Source of the DNA: Actinoplanes italicus
GTDB lineage: Bacteria; Actinomycetota; Actinomycetes; Mycobacteriales; Micromonosporaceae
NCBI RefSeq assembly: GCF_003001815.1
Contig: NZ_PVMZ01000022.1
Coordinates: 62,001 to 126,000 of the forward strand
Length of the DNA: 64,000 nucleotides
Reading direction: 5' to 3'
The position numbers were made by a program, and so were the translations under genes. Position 1 is the stretch's first letter, and every line of letters starts with the position of its first letter. Of this stretch, positions 44,901 to 53,350 are shown one piece after another. Under the pieces are notes generated by a model that saw only the letters and a program-made list of their open reading frames with translations, did no database searches and was not told the origin of the DNA.

Positions 44901-45467
44901 CAGTCCACGGCTCCGGTGAGTGTCGCCGGCACGGCCGGGTCCTCGACGCTCTACATGGTGTTCAGGGGTAGTGGGTTCGACCTGGACTCGCACACGTTCG
45001 GCGGGGCCGGTGTCGGCGTGCCGAATGCCACCGGCGTGGCGGGGAAGACCTGGACGCTCACCGCCCAGCACAGCGGCAAGCTGATGGACGTCAACGCCGC
45101 CTCCACCGCCGACGGCGCTCAGATCCTCCAGTGGGCGGCGACCGGCGGCGCCAACCAGCGGTGGCAGGCCGTGGACGCGGGCGGTGGCGCCGTGACCCTG
45201 AAGGCCGGGCACAGCGGCAAGTGCGCGGAGGTGACCGGCGGCTCCTCGGCCGCGGGCGCGTTCCTGCAACAGGCCACGTGCACCAGCAGCACCCAGCAGA
45301 GATTCACCGCCACGCCGACCGGGACCTCCGGGGTGTACACCCTGCGCAGTGCGGTCAGCGGGCTCTGCGTGGACGTCAACGGGGCCGCGACCAGCGACGG
45401 GGCGCGGATCCTGCAGTGGACCTGCCAGGGTTCACCGAATCAGCAGTGGCGGTTCGGCCAGGTGTGA
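41931..45467 (+). CDS. Secreted ThuA-sugar dehydrogenase-PKD-CBM6-ricin fusion
   Basis: This 1178-residue exported protein has a signal peptide (1-27) and a ThuA-like domain (about 30-250; GYRHDSIPAGI, GKGIVAVHNATD). A six-bladed glucose/sorbosone dehydrogenase domain follows (about 260-700; GEDGLTGLALDPDF, AGNTNDLRGKLLRI, YAMGFRNPFRF), which in known members uses PQQ to oxidise aldoses. Then come a PKD domain (about 703-790), a beta domain (to about 895), a CBM6-like module (about 903-1020) and a ricin-B lectin (about 1040-1178). It thus combines two enzymatic modules and two sugar-binding modules outside the cell. AGGAGAG precedes the ATG. It is divergent from a sugar importer and followed by a strong terminator. 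Confidence 0.88.
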   Translation: MRRSTLAIGVIAGLLASLALFAPASAAPTFRALLFTKTTGYRHDSIPAGIAMFQQQAAAENFELVHSEDAGVFTPANLATFDVLIMFQTSGMVWTSAAQRQAVEGFLASGKGIVAVHNATDMGIEGEYPWWDQTINAGAHMPEHSPGVLQGTAIVADKKHPSTAGLPDRWIRSEEWYNFDRNPRGDVHVLVTADERTYNPGSRAMGPDHPISWCRNAAGGRVWATGMGHAAESYSEANFRNHVLGGVKWAAGNQPGECGGTVWSNFQKRTLDDDTVDPMALAALPDGRVMYVQRGGQVKIFKPASNSTVTAGTLSVYTGGEDGLTGLALDPDFATNGYVYLYHSPASSATDVNRVSRFTLTGDTLNVSGGVTIIDIPAYRDRTFPEPGHTGGYIDFGPDGNLYIGTGDDTPPNLDANWQGYAPLDWRNGKANLDAARTAGNTNDLRGKLLRIRPQAGGGYTVPSGNLYPAGTAQTRPEIYAMGFRNPFRFSIDPANGWVYLADYGPDRNPPTTNRGPEGLVELNVIKAPGNYGWPFCHGDNQPYAPFNPDTGVVGAKFNCSAPVNNSPNNTGLTSLRPVVAPNMWYGYGNSPTFPELGSGGSAPMGGPVYRYDAANPSDTKFPAYYDGVHFFYEWSRNYVKEVHFDANTAVTRTNPFLPGGRFNKPMDMEFGRDGSLYLLEWGTNFGGGNSDSGLYRIDYIQGGQSPLARASATPTSGTAPLTVQFSSTGTTDPDPGSTLSYQWTFGDGATSTAANPSHVYTSNGNYAAQLKVTDESGKSGFANIAITVGNTAPVVTITTPPTGGMVDFGDRVAYTVTVTDPGGAAVDCSKVFVNPALGHDDHAHETSEYPGCSGTILTELLGGHPDGANLFYVLNARYTDNGGTGGAAPLTGRAQAILQPKHKQSEYYSSQSGTRVVEQTGAESGKRIGDISAGDWVSFTPMSLSGISTVSYRLSSPSGGGSIELRSGSPTGTLLATTTVPSTGGWNNYQSTAPVSVAGTAGSSTLYMVFRGSGFDLDSHTFGGAGVGVPNATGVAGKTWTLTAQHSGKLMDVNAASTADGAQILQWAATGGANQRWQAVDAGGGAVTLKAGHSGKCAEVTGGSSAAGAFLQQATCTSSTQQRFTATPTGTSGVYTLRSAVSGLCVDVNGAATSDGARILQWTCQGSPNQQWRFGQV

Positions 45468-45473
45468 CAGGCA

Positions 45474-45519
45474 CCGGACGGGCGGGTTCCTCCCAGGGCT
45501 CCTGGACCCGCCCGTCCGG
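45474..45519 (+). terminator. Strong hairpin after ThuA-dehydrogenase fusion
   Basis: Long stem CCGGACGGGCGGGT ... ACCCGCCCGTCCGG (14 bp) starting 7 bp after the stop; insulates this gene from the GH9 promoter at 45539. Confidence 0.8.
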
Positions 45520-45538
45520 CCCGACCCCGCTACTGTCA

Positions 45539-45592
45539 TTGACGTCGATTAATCCGGTGGTAACAATCGAGGCAGTTCTGGGAGCGCTCCCA
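45539..45592 (+). promoter_or_regulatory. GH9 promoter with CebR operator
   Basis: TTGACG (45539-45544), 16-bp spacer, TAACAA (45561-45566), then the perfect 14-bp palindrome TGGGAGCGCTCCCA (45579-45592). That palindrome is the established binding site of CebR, the cellobiose-responsive LacI-family repressor of actinobacterial cellulase genes. It lies across or just after the expected transcription start. No cebR gene is in the window. Confidence 0.85.
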
Positions 45593-45623
45593 GACCGAGT
45601 TGCAGGCCATCGGAAGGACCCCC

Positions 45624-48600
45624 GTGAATCCACATCGACCTCGGCAGGCCATCGCGGCGCTCGCGGCGTCGGCGGCCGCCGTCCTCGCGTCGACAGTTCT
45701 GGCAGCGGTCCCGGCCGCCGCCGAGCCGGTCCAGCACATCCCCAACGGATCCTTCGGCTCGGGAACCACCGGCTGGTGGTCCACCGAGAACGCGCCCATG
45801 TCGGTCGTCGACGGCCGGTTGTGCGCCGAGATTCCCGGCGGCACGGCCAACGCCTGGGACGTCAGCCTCGGCCACAACGACGTCCCGCTGATCGACGGGG
45901 CCGCGTACGCCCTCAGTTTCCGCGCCTCGGCCAGCGAGCCGGTCAGTGTCCGGGCCAACGTCCAGCTCAATGAGGCGCCGTACACCACGGCGCTGTCGCG
46001 CACCGTCGCGCTCACCGAAACGGCACAGACCTTCGCGTACGAGTTCACGGCCGGGCTCGACTCGTCCAACGGCACCCTGACCTTCCAGCTCGGCGGCGGC
46101 GCGGACCCGTTCACGTTCTGCCTCGATGACGTGAGCCTCACCAGTGACGAGGCCGCGCCGCCGGGCGGGCCGGAGCAGATCGAGAACGGGGACTTCGCCG
46201 AGGGCAGCTCGGGCTGGTACTCGTACGGCACGACATCCACCACCACCGACGACGGCCGGTTGTGCTCGGCGGTGCCGGGTGGGCTGGCGAACCCGTGGGA
46301 CGCCGGGATCGGGCAGAACGGGGTCGACCTGGTCGCGGGGTCGTCGTACACGTTCGCGTTCGACGCCTCCGCGGCGCCGGGCGCGACCGTCCGGGCGAAC
46401 GTGCAGCTGGGGGCGGAGCCGTACACCTCGTTCCTGTCTCGCGATGTGGCGCTCACCGCGAGCTCGCAGCACTTCGAGTACACGTTCACCGCCTCCGCCG
46501 GCACGGCCGAGGGTCAGGTCGCCTTCCAGCTCGGCGGCGGCGCGGAGGCGTACACCATCTGCCTGGACAACGTCTCCCTGATCGGCGGCGAGGAGGAGCC
46601 GCCGTATGTGCCGGAGACCGGACCGCGGGTCCGGGTCAATCAGGTCGGCTACCTGCCCGCCGGACCGAAGAACGCGACGGTCGTCACCGACGCCTCCGCG
46701 GCGCTGCCCTGGCAGCTGAGGAACGCGGGCGGTGATGTGGTCGCCGACGGCACCAGTACGCCGCGCGGCGTGGACGCGGCGTCCGGGCAGAACGTGCACA
46801 GCATCGACTTCACCTCGTTCCGCACCGCAGGCACCGGCTACACGCTGGTCGCCGACGGGCAGACCAGCCACCCGTTCGACATCTCCGGCACCGTCTACCA
46901 GCAGCTGCGCTCCGACGCCCTGCAGTTCTTCTACATCCAGCGCAGCGGCATCGCGATCGACGGCGACCTGGTCGGCGAGCAGTACGCCCGCCCGGCCGGA
47001 CACCTCGGCGTGGCACCGAACCGCGGCGACACCGACGTGCCCTGCCGCGCCGGCGCCTGCGACTACCGGCTGGACGTGCGTGGCGGCTGGTACGACGCGG
47101 GCGACCACGGCAAGTACGTGGTCAACGGCGGCATCGCCGTGCAGCAGCTGATGAGCACGTTCGAGCGCACGAAGACGGCGGTCACCGCCGGGCACGGCGC
47201 CGCGCTGGCCGACAGCACGCTGCGGGTACCCGAGCGCGGCAACAAGGTGCCGGACATCCTCGACGAGGCCCGCTGGGAACTGGAGTTCCTGATGCGGATG
47301 CAGGTGCCGGCCGGGAAGCAATTCGCCGGGATGGCGCACCACAAGATGCACGACGCCAACTGGACCGGCATCCCGATGCAGCCCGAGGACGACCCGGAGC
47401 AGCGGGAACTGCACCCGGTCTCGACGGCGGCCACGCTGAACCTGGCGGCGACCGCGGCACAGTGCGCGCGGCTGTTCGCGCCGTACGACGCGGCGTTCTC
47501 CGGTCGCTGCCTGAGCGCGGCGCGTACGGCGTACGCGGCGGCGAAGGCGAACCCCGCGAAGATCGCGCAGGACCTCGGTGGCGGTGGCGGCGGGTATGGC
47601 GACAACGACGTCAGTGACGAGTTCTACTGGGCTGCCGCGGAGCTGTACCTGAGCACCGCCGAGCAGGCGTTCCTGACCGATCTCTCGGCCAGCCCGCACC
47701 ACACGGGCGACGTCTTCGCCGCCACCGGCTTCGGCTGGGGCAGCACGGCCGCTCTGGGCCGGCTCGATCTGGCCACGGTGCCCAACCTGCTCCCGACGGC
47801 CGACCGGCAGCGCGTGCGGCAGTCGGTCGCGGACGCCGCCGACAGCTACCTGGCGACGCTGAAGGCGCAGGCGTACGGGCTGCCCATGCCGGGCAACGCG
47901 GGCAGCTACTTCTGGGGCGCGAACAGCAACGTCCTCAACAACGTCCAGGTGCTGGCCACGGCGTACGACCTGACCGGTGACGTCAAGTATCGGGACGGGG
48001 CGCTGCAGGGCGTCGACTACGTCTTCGGGCGCAACGCGCTGAACCAGTCGTACGTCACCGGCTGGGGCGAGAAGTTCTCGCAGAACCAGCACAGCCGGAT
48101 CTTCGCGCACCAGGCGGACGCGTCCACGCCGCATCCTCCGGCGGGTTCGCTGGCCGGCGGCGCCAACGCGAGCCTCGACGACCCGTACGCCAAGGATCTG
48201 CTGGAGGGCTGCAAGCCGATGTTCTGCTACGTCGACCACATCGAGTCGTATGCGACGAACGAGGTGGCGATCAACTGGAACTCGGCGCTCGCGTGGGTGG
48301 CCTCGTTCCTCGCCGACCAGGGCACCGGGCAGCCGGCCGCCGGGGTGTCGTGCGACGCGACCTACACCGATTACGGGCCGTGGCAGGGCAACGGCGGTTT
48401 CACCGCGCAGGTCACGCTGACCAACACCGGCAGCACGGTGATCGACGGCTGGACCGCACGGTTCGCCTTCCTCGGTGGCCAGCGGGTGCGTGAGGCGTGG
48501 TCGGCGGCGGCGACGCAGGACGGCGCCACGGTGACCGCCAGGAATCCCACCAACCGGCGGATCCAGCCGGGGCAGACGGTGTACTTCGGGTTCAACGCCA

Positions 48601-48665
48601 CCACCCCGGGGGGCCCGAGCCCGGCGCCGGAGCTGATCACGCTCAACGGATCCGCCTGCCGGTGA
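45624..48665 (+). CDS. Secreted GH9 cellulase with CBM4/9, Ig-like and CBM2 modules
   Basis: The 1013-residue exported enzyme has a signal peptide (about 1-33), two CBM4/9-type modules (about 34-172 and 184-320; both read '-NGxFxxGxxGWxS'), a CelD-type Ig-like domain (about 332-415; RVNQVGYLPAGPK), a GH9 (alpha/alpha)6 catalytic domain (about 420-892) and a CBM2 (about 905-1013). Catalytic Asp in WYDAGDHGKYV (491 and 494) and acid Glu in NEVAINWNS (about 880) are all present, so it should be an active endo- or processive glucanase. GTG start with GGAAGGA upstream. The CebR operator in front predicts cellobiose induction. Confidence 0.93.
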   Translation: MNPHRPRQAIAALAASAAAVLASTVLAAVPAAAEPVQHIPNGSFGSGTTGWWSTENAPMSVVDGRLCAEIPGGTANAWDVSLGHNDVPLIDGAAYALSFRASASEPVSVRANVQLNEAPYTTALSRTVALTETAQTFAYEFTAGLDSSNGTLTFQLGGGADPFTFCLDDVSLTSDEAAPPGGPEQIENGDFAEGSSGWYSYGTTSTTTDDGRLCSAVPGGLANPWDAGIGQNGVDLVAGSSYTFAFDASAAPGATVRANVQLGAEPYTSFLSRDVALTASSQHFEYTFTASAGTAEGQVAFQLGGGAEAYTICLDNVSLIGGEEEPPYVPETGPRVRVNQVGYLPAGPKNATVVTDASAALPWQLRNAGGDVVADGTSTPRGVDAASGQNVHSIDFTSFRTAGTGYTLVADGQTSHPFDISGTVYQQLRSDALQFFYIQRSGIAIDGDLVGEQYARPAGHLGVAPNRGDTDVPCRAGACDYRLDVRGGWYDAGDHGKYVVNGGIAVQQLMSTFERTKTAVTAGHGAALADSTLRVPERGNKVPDILDEARWELEFLMRMQVPAGKQFAGMAHHKMHDANWTGIPMQPEDDPEQRELHPVSTAATLNLAATAAQCARLFAPYDAAFSGRCLSAARTAYAAAKANPAKIAQDLGGGGGGYGDNDVSDEFYWAAAELYLSTAEQAFLTDLSASPHHTGDVFAATGFGWGSTAALGRLDLATVPNLLPTADRQRVRQSVADAADSYLATLKAQAYGLPMPGNAGSYFWGANSNVLNNVQVLATAYDLTGDVKYRDGALQGVDYVFGRNALNQSYVTGWGEKFSQNQHSRIFAHQADASTPHPPAGSLAGGANASLDDPYAKDLLEGCKPMFCYVDHIESYATNEVAINWNSALAWVASFLADQGTGQPAAGVSCDATYTDYGPWQGNGGFTAQVTLTNTGSTVIDGWTARFAFLGGQRVREAWSAAATQDGATVTARNPTNRRIQPGQTVYFGFNATTPGGPSPAPELITLNGSACR

Positions 48666-48670
48666 CAGAC

Positions 48671-48716
48671 GACGTCGGCCAGGCCGGGCCGCGGCGGGCC
48701 CGGTCTGGCCGACGTC
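48671..48716 (+). terminator. Hairpin after GH9 gene
   Basis: Near-perfect long inverted repeat with 12-bp outer arms GACGTCGGCCAG ... CTGGCCGACGTC and further pairing inside; starts 6 bp after the stop. Confidence 0.82.
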
Positions 48717-48725
48717 CCCATTTCA

Positions 48726-48754
48726 TTGACTAGCGTCTATGCCACGAATAACAT
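48726..48754 (+). promoter_or_regulatory. Promoter of dehydrogenase-ThuA-GH95 operon
   Basis: TTGACT (48726-48731), 17-bp spacer, TAACAT (48749-48754), about 50 bp before the first ATG. The -35 lies in the CATTGAC context seen at several other units here. Confidence 0.6.
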
Positions 48755-48806
48755 CAGACGTCATATGAATGATTACTCGTGACGTTGACGAAGGTGTGAC
48801 CAGCCC

Positions 48807-51635
48807 ATGGGAAGACGCGCGATGACAGCGGCAGTGACCGCCGTCCTTACCGCCGCCGGCATGGTGGCGACAGTTCTCGGCCCTGCCTCGCCGGCGACCG
48901 CTCATCCGGTCAACGCCGCCGACTTCCAGCAGGTCGAACTCGCCCGAGGGGTCTCGGAGATGGGCGAGCCGATGTCGATGGCGGTCCTGCCGGACCGCTC
49001 GGTTCTGCACACCGCCCGCAACGGCGTCCTGCGCCGGACGACCGCGGCCGGGGTCACCTCCGTGATCGGCACGCTGCAGGTGTACACCCACGACGAGGAG
49101 GGCCTGCAGGGCGTGGGGGTGGACCCCGCCTTCGCCACCAACCGGTTCATCTACCTCTTCTACGCGCCACCGCTGTCCACTCCCGGTGGTGACGCCCCGG
49201 CGACCGGCACGGACTTCTCCGCGTGGAACGGGGTCAACCGGCTGTCGAGGTTCACGCTCAACGCCGACTTCACCCTCAACACGGGCAGCCAGGTGACCGT
49301 GCTGGAGGTCCCGACGAACCGGGGCATGTGCTGCCACGTCGGCGGCGACATCGACTTCGACGCGGCCGGGAACCTCTACCTGTCCACCGGTGACGACTCG
49401 AACCCGTTCGACTCCGGCGGCTACACGCCCATCGACGAGCGCAGCAACCGCAACCCCGTCTACGACGCCCAGCGCACCGCCGGCAACACCAACGACCTGC
49501 GCGGCAAGGTCCTGCGGATCAAGGTGAACGCGAACGGCACGTACTCGATCCCCTCGGGCAACCTGTTCGCCCCGGGGACCGCACAGACCCGGCCGGAGAT
49601 CTACGCGATGGGCCTGCGCAACCCGTTCCGGATCGGCGTCGACAAGGCGACCGGCGTGTTGTACGTCGGTGACTACGGACCCGACGCCGGCACGACCAGT
49701 TCGACGCGCGGACCGGCGGGCCAGGTGGAATTCAACCGCATCACCTCCGCCGGCAACTACGGCTGGCCCTACTGCACCGGCTCGAACACGACGAACGAGA
49801 CCTACGTGGACTACACGTTCCCGTCGGGCCCTTCGGGAAGCCGGTTCAACTGCGCCGCACCGGTGAACAACTCGCCGCGCAACACCGGCCTGACCAACCT
49901 GCCGGCCGCGCGCCCCGCGTGGATCAGGTACGACAACTGCTCGCTGGCCGCGTTCGGCTGCGGGTCGGAGTCGCCGATGGGCGGCGCGGTCTACCGGTAC
50001 GACGCGGCCAACCCGTCCACGGTCAAGTTCCCGGCCGCCATGGACGGGCACTTCCTCGCCATGGAGTTCGGCCGGCGCTGGATCAAGAACATCGACGTCA
50101 ACGCCGACGGATCGGCCGGGCAGATCAATGCCTTCCCGTGGCGCGGCACGCAGGTCATGGACAGCGCGTTCGGCCCCGACGGAGCCCTGTACGTGCTGGA
50201 CTACGGCACCGGCTGGGGCAGCGGCGACGCCAGTTCCGCCCTGTACCGCATCGAGTACACCGGGGCCGGCAACAACCAGGCGCCGATCGCCCGTCTCGCG
50301 GCCAACCCCTCGTCCGGGGCGGTGCCGCTGACCGTCAACTTCTCCTCGAGCGGCTCGTCGGACCCCGAAGGCGGCGCTCTCAGCTACGCCTGGGACTTCG
50401 GCGACGGCGGCACCTCGTCAGCGGCCAACCCCAGCCACACCTACACCACCGCGGGCGTGCGCACCGTGGCCCTCACCGTGAGAGATCCCGCCGGCCTCAC
50501 CGCCACCGCCTCGACGACGGTCACCGTCGGCAACACCGCTCCCACGGTCGTGCTGAACACACCGGCCGACGGGGCACTGTTCAGCTTCGGTGACAACGTG
50601 CCGTACACGATCACGGTCTCGGACCCCGAGGACGGCGCCGTCGACTGCGGCCGGGTGAAGCTGAGCTACTACCTCGGCCACGACGACCACGCGCACCCCA
50701 TCACCTCGAGCACCGGATGCTCGGGAACACTGCAGATCCCGGCCGACGGAGAACACGACACGGCCGCCAACCTGTACGCGGTGTTCGACGCCGAGTACAC
50801 CGACCAGGGCGCCGGCGGCCAGCCCGCGCTGACCACGCACACGCAGCAGATCCTGCAGCCACGGCACCGGCAGGCCGAGCACCGCAACACCCAGTCCGGC
50901 ACGTCGTTGTACAGCAAGACGACCGCCGAGGGTGGACAGACCGTCGGCGACATCCAGAGCGGCGACTGGATCGCGTTCCAGCGTTACTCCCTCGCCGGCG
51001 AGAACCGGTTCACCGCCCGGGTCTCGTCCGGCGGCGCCGGCGGCACGATCTCGGTGCGCGCCGGATCGGCCACCGGCACCGTGCTCGGCTCCGTCACCGT
51101 TCCGGTCACCGGCAGCTACGAGACCTTCACCGAGGTCTCGACGACCCTGTCCAATGTCCCGGCCGGCACCAGCACCCTGTACCTGACCTTCCAGGGAGGC
51201 TCCGGGACGCTGTTCGACCTGGACGCGTTCACCTTCGGCGCGGCCCCGCCCAGCGGCGGCACCGGCCGGATCGTCGGGGCGGGCGGCTCCTGCGTCGACG
51301 TCAACGGCGGAGCGTCCACGGACGGCACCAAGATCCAGCTGTGGACCTGCAACAGCGGCACCAACCAGCAGTGGACCCGCACCGGGAGCACCTGGCGGGC
51401 GCTGGGCAAGTGCATGGGCGTGGCCGGCGGGGCCACGGCCGACGGCAGCCTCGTGCAGCTGTCGACCTGCACCGGCGCGGCGGCGCAGAACTGGACGGCG
51501 GGGACCAACGGTTCCCTGGTCAACGGCGCGTCGAACAAGTGCCTCGACGCCAACGGCGCCAGCTCCGCCAACGGAACACAGCTGATCATCTGGACCTGCC
51601 ACGGCGGCACCAACCAGCGCTGGACCCTGCCATGA
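48807..51635 (+). CDS. Secreted PQQ-type sugar dehydrogenase with PKD, CBM6 and ricin modules
   Basis: The 942-residue exported protein has a signal peptide (about 1-32), a glucose/sorbosone dehydrogenase beta-propeller (about 33-485), PKD (489-575), a beta domain (to about 685), a CBM6-like module (about 687-811) and a ricin-B lectin (about 819-942). From the dehydrogenase onward its architecture equals that of the fusion at 41931, including a 40-bp stretch of identical DNA, so the two are paralogues. It lacks the ThuA domain, which is instead the next gene. Probably oxidises a sugar at the cell surface or on bound polysaccharide. First gene of a three-gene operon. Confidence 0.88.
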   Translation: MGRRAMTAAVTAVLTAAGMVATVLGPASPATAHPVNAADFQQVELARGVSEMGEPMSMAVLPDRSVLHTARNGVLRRTTAAGVTSVIGTLQVYTHDEEGLQGVGVDPAFATNRFIYLFYAPPLSTPGGDAPATGTDFSAWNGVNRLSRFTLNADFTLNTGSQVTVLEVPTNRGMCCHVGGDIDFDAAGNLYLSTGDDSNPFDSGGYTPIDERSNRNPVYDAQRTAGNTNDLRGKVLRIKVNANGTYSIPSGNLFAPGTAQTRPEIYAMGLRNPFRIGVDKATGVLYVGDYGPDAGTTSSTRGPAGQVEFNRITSAGNYGWPYCTGSNTTNETYVDYTFPSGPSGSRFNCAAPVNNSPRNTGLTNLPAARPAWIRYDNCSLAAFGCGSESPMGGAVYRYDAANPSTVKFPAAMDGHFLAMEFGRRWIKNIDVNADGSAGQINAFPWRGTQVMDSAFGPDGALYVLDYGTGWGSGDASSALYRIEYTGAGNNQAPIARLAANPSSGAVPLTVNFSSSGSSDPEGGALSYAWDFGDGGTSSAANPSHTYTTAGVRTVALTVRDPAGLTATASTTVTVGNTAPTVVLNTPADGALFSFGDNVPYTITVSDPEDGAVDCGRVKLSYYLGHDDHAHPITSSTGCSGTLQIPADGEHDTAANLYAVFDAEYTDQGAGGQPALTTHTQQILQPRHRQAEHRNTQSGTSLYSKTTAEGGQTVGDIQSGDWIAFQRYSLAGENRFTARVSSGGAGGTISVRAGSATGTVLGSVTVPVTGSYETFTEVSTTLSNVPAGTSTLYLTFQGGSGTLFDLDAFTFGAAPPSGGTGRIVGAGGSCVDVNGGASTDGTKIQLWTCNSGTNQQWTRTGSTWRALGKCMGVAGGATADGSLVQLSTCTGAAAQNWTAGTNGSLVNGASNKCLDANGASSANGTQLIIWTCHGGTNQRWTLP

Positions 51636-51649
51636 GAGGAATCCCGGCC

Positions 51650-53350
51650 ATGCGATCACTCACACGCCACGTCCTCGGCGTCGCGGCAGCGGTGCTGCTG
51701 ACCGTCGCGGGCACCGGCGGCACACCGGCGAGGGCGGCCGACACGCCGTACGACGTCCTGGTGTTCTCCAGGACCGCCGGCTTCCGGCACGACGCGATCC
51801 CGGCAGGTATCCAGCTGGTTCGGGATCTGGGGGCGGCCAACAGCTTCACGGTGACCGCCACCGAGGACGCCGGCCAGTTCAACGCCACCAACCTGGCTCA
51901 GTTCGAAGCCGTCGTCTTCCTCAACACCACCGGCGACGTGCTCAACGCCACCCAGCAGACCGCCTTCGAGAACTACATCAGGGCCGGTGGCGGCTACGTG
52001 GGCGTGCACTCGGCATCGGACACCGAGTACGACTGGCCGTTCTACGGCGAACTGGTGGGCGCGTACTTCGCCTCGCACCCGGCGATCCAGCAGGCGACCG
52101 TCCGGACGGAGAACCGGGCGCACGCGGCCACCGCCGGACTCGCCCCGGCGGCGACCCGCACCGACGAGTGGTACAACTTCCGGACCAACCCCCGCTCGTC
52201 GGCCCGGGTGCTGTCGACCCTGGACGAGTCGAGCTATTCCGGCGGCACCATGGGCGGCGACCACCCGCACACCTGGTGCAAGAGCTACCAGGGCGGCCGC
52301 TCGTTCTACACCGGCGCCGGCCACACCCAGGCAAGCTACAGCGAGGCCGGCTTCCGGGCGCTGATCCTCGGCGGGATCCGGTACGCGGCCAACCGGACGA
52401 AAGCCGACTGCCGTCCCGAGACCGGCTACACCACCCTCTACAACGGTTCCACCACCGGCTGGTCCCAGGCCGGGCCGGGCTCGTTCGGCAACAGCAACGC
52501 CACGCTGACCTCGTCCGGCGGGATGGGCATGCTGTGGTACAGCGCCAAGGAGTTCGGCTCCTACTCACTCAAGCTCGACTGGATGATGCCGGGCGACGAC
52601 AACTCCGGCGTGGTGATCGGTTTCCCGGCCGGCAGCACCCCGGACGCGGCTCTGGCGAGCGGCTACGAGGTGCAGATCGACGCCACCGACGCCACCGACC
52701 GGACCACCGGCGCGGTCTACGGCGTCAAGTCGGCCGACATCGCCGCCCGAGACGCGGCGCTGAACCCGCCGGGTGAGTGGAACACCTACGAGCTGCTGGT
52801 CGAGGGCGAGCGGCTGCAGGTCTTCCTGAACGGCGTACGGATCAACGACTTCACCAACACGGATCCGGCGCGCTCGCTCACCTCGGGCCACATCGGGCTG
52901 CAGAACCACGGCACCGGTGACGACGTCTCGTTCCGCAACGTCCGGATCAAGGAACTGGGCGGTACGACACCCCGGGTCGGCCGGATCACCAGCTCCACGG
53001 GCAAATGCGTCGACGTCGCCGGGAACAGCTCGGCCGACGGCACCAAGATCCAGCTGTGGACCTGCACCAACGGCGCCAACCAGCAGTGGACGGTCAACGG
53101 GAGCACCCTGCGGTCGCTCGGCAAGTGTATGGGCGTGGCCGGCGGCAGCACCGCGAACGGCGGACTGGTCCAGCTGTCGACCTGCACCGGCGCGGCCGGG
53201 CAGAACTGGACCGCCGGCAGCAACGGATCCCTGGTCCACGCCGCTTCGGGCCGATGCCTGGACGCCAACGGCGCCAGCACCGCCGACGGCACCCAACTGA
53301 TCATCTGGAGTTGCCACGGCGCCGCCAACCAGAGGTGGGTTCTGCCGTGA
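51650..53350 (+). CDS. Secreted ThuA-DUF1080-ricin protein
   Basis: The 566-residue exported protein has a signal peptide (about 1-28), a ThuA-like domain (about 33-250; GFRHDAIPAGIQLV, GGGYVGVHSASD), a DUF1080/PF06439 beta-jelly roll (about 257-437; LYNGSTTGWSQAG, LDWMMPGDDNSGVVIGF, DVSFRNVRIKEL) and a ricin-B lectin (443-566). PF06439 members hydrolyse 3-keto-glycosides, and ThuA has been tied to 3-keto-trehalose metabolism in rhizobia, so this looks like a secreted keto-glycoside-processing enzyme. GAGAGGA precedes ATG 51650; an upstream ATG overlaps the previous stop (ATGA). Same operon as its neighbours. Confidence 0.87.
   Translation: MRSLTRHVLGVAAAVLLTVAGTGGTPARAADTPYDVLVFSRTAGFRHDAIPAGIQLVRDLGAANSFTVTATEDAGQFNATNLAQFEAVVFLNTTGDVLNATQQTAFENYIRAGGGYVGVHSASDTEYDWPFYGELVGAYFASHPAIQQATVRTENRAHAATAGLAPAATRTDEWYNFRTNPRSSARVLSTLDESSYSGGTMGGDHPHTWCKSYQGGRSFYTGAGHTQASYSEAGFRALILGGIRYAANRTKADCRPETGYTTLYNGSTTGWSQAGPGSFGNSNATLTSSGGMGMLWYSAKEFGSYSLKLDWMMPGDDNSGVVIGFPAGSTPDAALASGYEVQIDATDATDRTTGAVYGVKSADIAARDAALNPPGEWNTYELLVEGERLQVFLNGVRINDFTNTDPARSLTSGHIGLQNHGTGDDVSFRNVRIKELGGTTPRVGRITSSTGKCVDVAGNSSADGTKIQLWTCTNGANQQWTVNGSTLRSLGKCMGVAGGSTANGGLVQLSTCTGAAGQNWTAGSNGSLVHAASGRCLDANGASTADGTQLIIWSCHGAANQRWVLP

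Noticed and set aside
45549..48239. An 896-codon frame antisense to the GH9 gene
   Set aside because: Shadow of a clearly assigned GH9 cellulase; composition dominated by Arg, Val and Gly.
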